Part shown: one piece after another, positions 63,541 to 64,000 of the stretch
How positions within the stretch are numbered: position 1 is the first letter of the stretch
Layout of the letters: each line of letters starts with the position of its first letter
Origin: Jeotgalibaca ciconiae
Lineage (GTDB): Bacteria; Bacillota; Bacilli; Lactobacillales; Aerococcaceae
Length of the DNA stretch: 64,000 nucleotides
Direction: 5' to 3'
NCBI RefSeq assembly: GCF_003955755.1
Contig: NZ_CP034465.1
Coordinates: forward strand, 1,668,001-1,732,000
Program-made: the position numbers and the translations under genes
The notes under the pieces: model-generated
The model's database searches: none
Told to the model about the DNA's origin: nothing
What the model saw: the letters and a program-made list of their open reading frames with translations, nothing else

Positions 63541-64000
63541 TTATGAATAGTTGCTTTTTATTTTGAATAAATCTTTATGATACTCAATTATACCCTCTTT
63601 TTGCATAGCACTAAGTTCTCTTGATAGAGCGCTCCTATCAACATCTAAATATTGTGCCATCTCTTCGCGATTAAATGGAATTTTGAAACTTATGGCATTT
63701 TTTTCTTTTGAAATTCTTGATAGAAAAGTAATAACTTTTTCTCGTATGGAAGGCATGATCAAACAGTCATTTCGATCATGAAGTTCTAGAGCTCTCTCTG
63801 ATACACTATCAAACAAGTTAGATAAAAATAATCTGTGTGCTAACTCATGTTCTGGATAATAACTAAAAAGGCTTTTCCTAGGAATCTTGAGTAGATGAAG
63901 TGGTTCGATAGCATGTATTGACATAGGGCACTTTCTTTGAATACTTAAAGCTGTTAGTAAGGCCGAATAGGTTCCAGCGTGATGTAAAGTAACAATGATC
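63541..64000 (-). CDS. Crp/Fnr-family transcriptional regulator (5' end outside window)
   Basis: The frame is open to the right edge: bases 63925-64000 add in-frame residues IIVTLHHAGTYSALLTALSI and QRKCP before the internal ATG at 63924. Hence the visible 152 residues are the C-terminal two thirds of a roughly 220-aa protein: part of the cyclic-nucleotide-like sensor, the long dimer helix, and the winged helix with REEMAQYLDVDRSALSRELS. The Cys for an FeS cluster typical of Fnr cannot be judged. The ligand is unknown. Confidence 0.88.
   Translation of the reverse strand, partial: IIVTLHHAGTYSALLTALSIQRKCPMSIHAIEPLHLLKIPRKSLFSYYPEHELAHRLFLSNLFDSVSERALELHDRNDCLIMPSIREKVITFLSRISKEKNAISFKIPFNREEMAQYLDVDRSALSRELSAMQKEGIIEYHKDLFKIKSNYS

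Noticed and set aside
62742-64000. YczE-type gene and Crp/Fnr gene considered as ancillary CRISPR genes because of their closeness to cas6.
   Set aside because: They are separated by the IS and lie on the opposite strand; neither family is known from csm loci, so proximity alone is not evidence.

Overview
The window is AT-rich, densely coding DNA from a low-GC Firmicute, most likely an order Lactobacillales member close to Carnobacteriaceae. This rests on gene families and order: a ydiF-rex-ydiK-ydiL-groES-groEL block and a uvrA-yvlBCD-hprK-lgt...trxB block, both known from Bacillus/Listeria, alongside lactic-acid-bacterium traits such as a HrcA/CIRCE-controlled groESL, an EII fructose operon, HPr kinase and a type III-A-like Cas6. 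The genus cannot be fixed from the sequence alone. No rRNA or tRNA gene was seen.

Layout. 1-5.9 kb: ABC-F ATPase (cut by the left edge), redox sensor rex, two small membrane proteins (ydiK, ydiL) and groESL behind a CIRCE operator. 6.2-9.8 kb: fruR-fruK-fruA fructose operon. 10-11.6 kb: orphan polyprenyl-phosphate sugar-phosphate transferase. 11.6-15.4 kb: AraC regulator divergent from a three-gene Gfo/Idh-ThuA-Gfo/Idh operon with a cre site. 15.6-21 kb: NAD salvage (pncB, nadE), an LtaS-type lipoteichoic acid synthase and tagO. 21-27.8 kb: yvyE, murE, a DegV protein, thpR, comFA-comFC and hpf. 28-33.7 kb: secA, prfB with its programmed +1 frameshift, ftsE-ftsX. 33.9-40.9 kb: a complete phosphate unit (phoP-phoR, pstS, pstC-pstA-pstB, phoU) with TTTACA-type Pho boxes. 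41-48 kb: a DUF1361 membrane protein, a CzrA-like metal sensor, uvrA with a LexA box, a repeat-rich gap, then the envelope-stress-type yvlBCD cluster. 48.3-53.1 kb: hprK-lgt-gpsA-galU-trxB. 53.6-57.2 kb: amino-acid ABC permease and convergent binding protein, then phosphoglucomutase. 57.3-60.8 kb: OpuC-type osmoprotectant transporter. 61-64 kb: accessory end with a lone type III-A-like cas6, a two-repeat CRISPR remnant fused to a truncated IS1380-family transposase, a YczE-type membrane protein and a Crp/Fnr regulator cut by the right edge.

Working together: galU and the phosphoglucomutase make UDP-glucose, and with tagO, the LtaS-type enzyme, lgt and gpsA they supply envelope polymers and lipoproteins. 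hprK links to catabolite control, for which a cre site is visible at the Gfo/Idh operon. PhoPR very probably drives the adjacent pst genes.

Most unusual items: a PstS whose two halves are in permuted order; the cas6/CRISPR/IS junction; a dispersed hairpin-forming intergenic element present as two near-identical copies (47914-48071 and 53363-53570) plus decayed relatives; a 51-bp tandem repeat in four copies; a possible ~65-nt RNA upstream of ftsE; and a triple 11-bp-phased Pho box placed just before an intrinsic terminator. Start codons were re-chosen for many genes where a ribosome binding site, promoter or operator excludes the longest reading frame.
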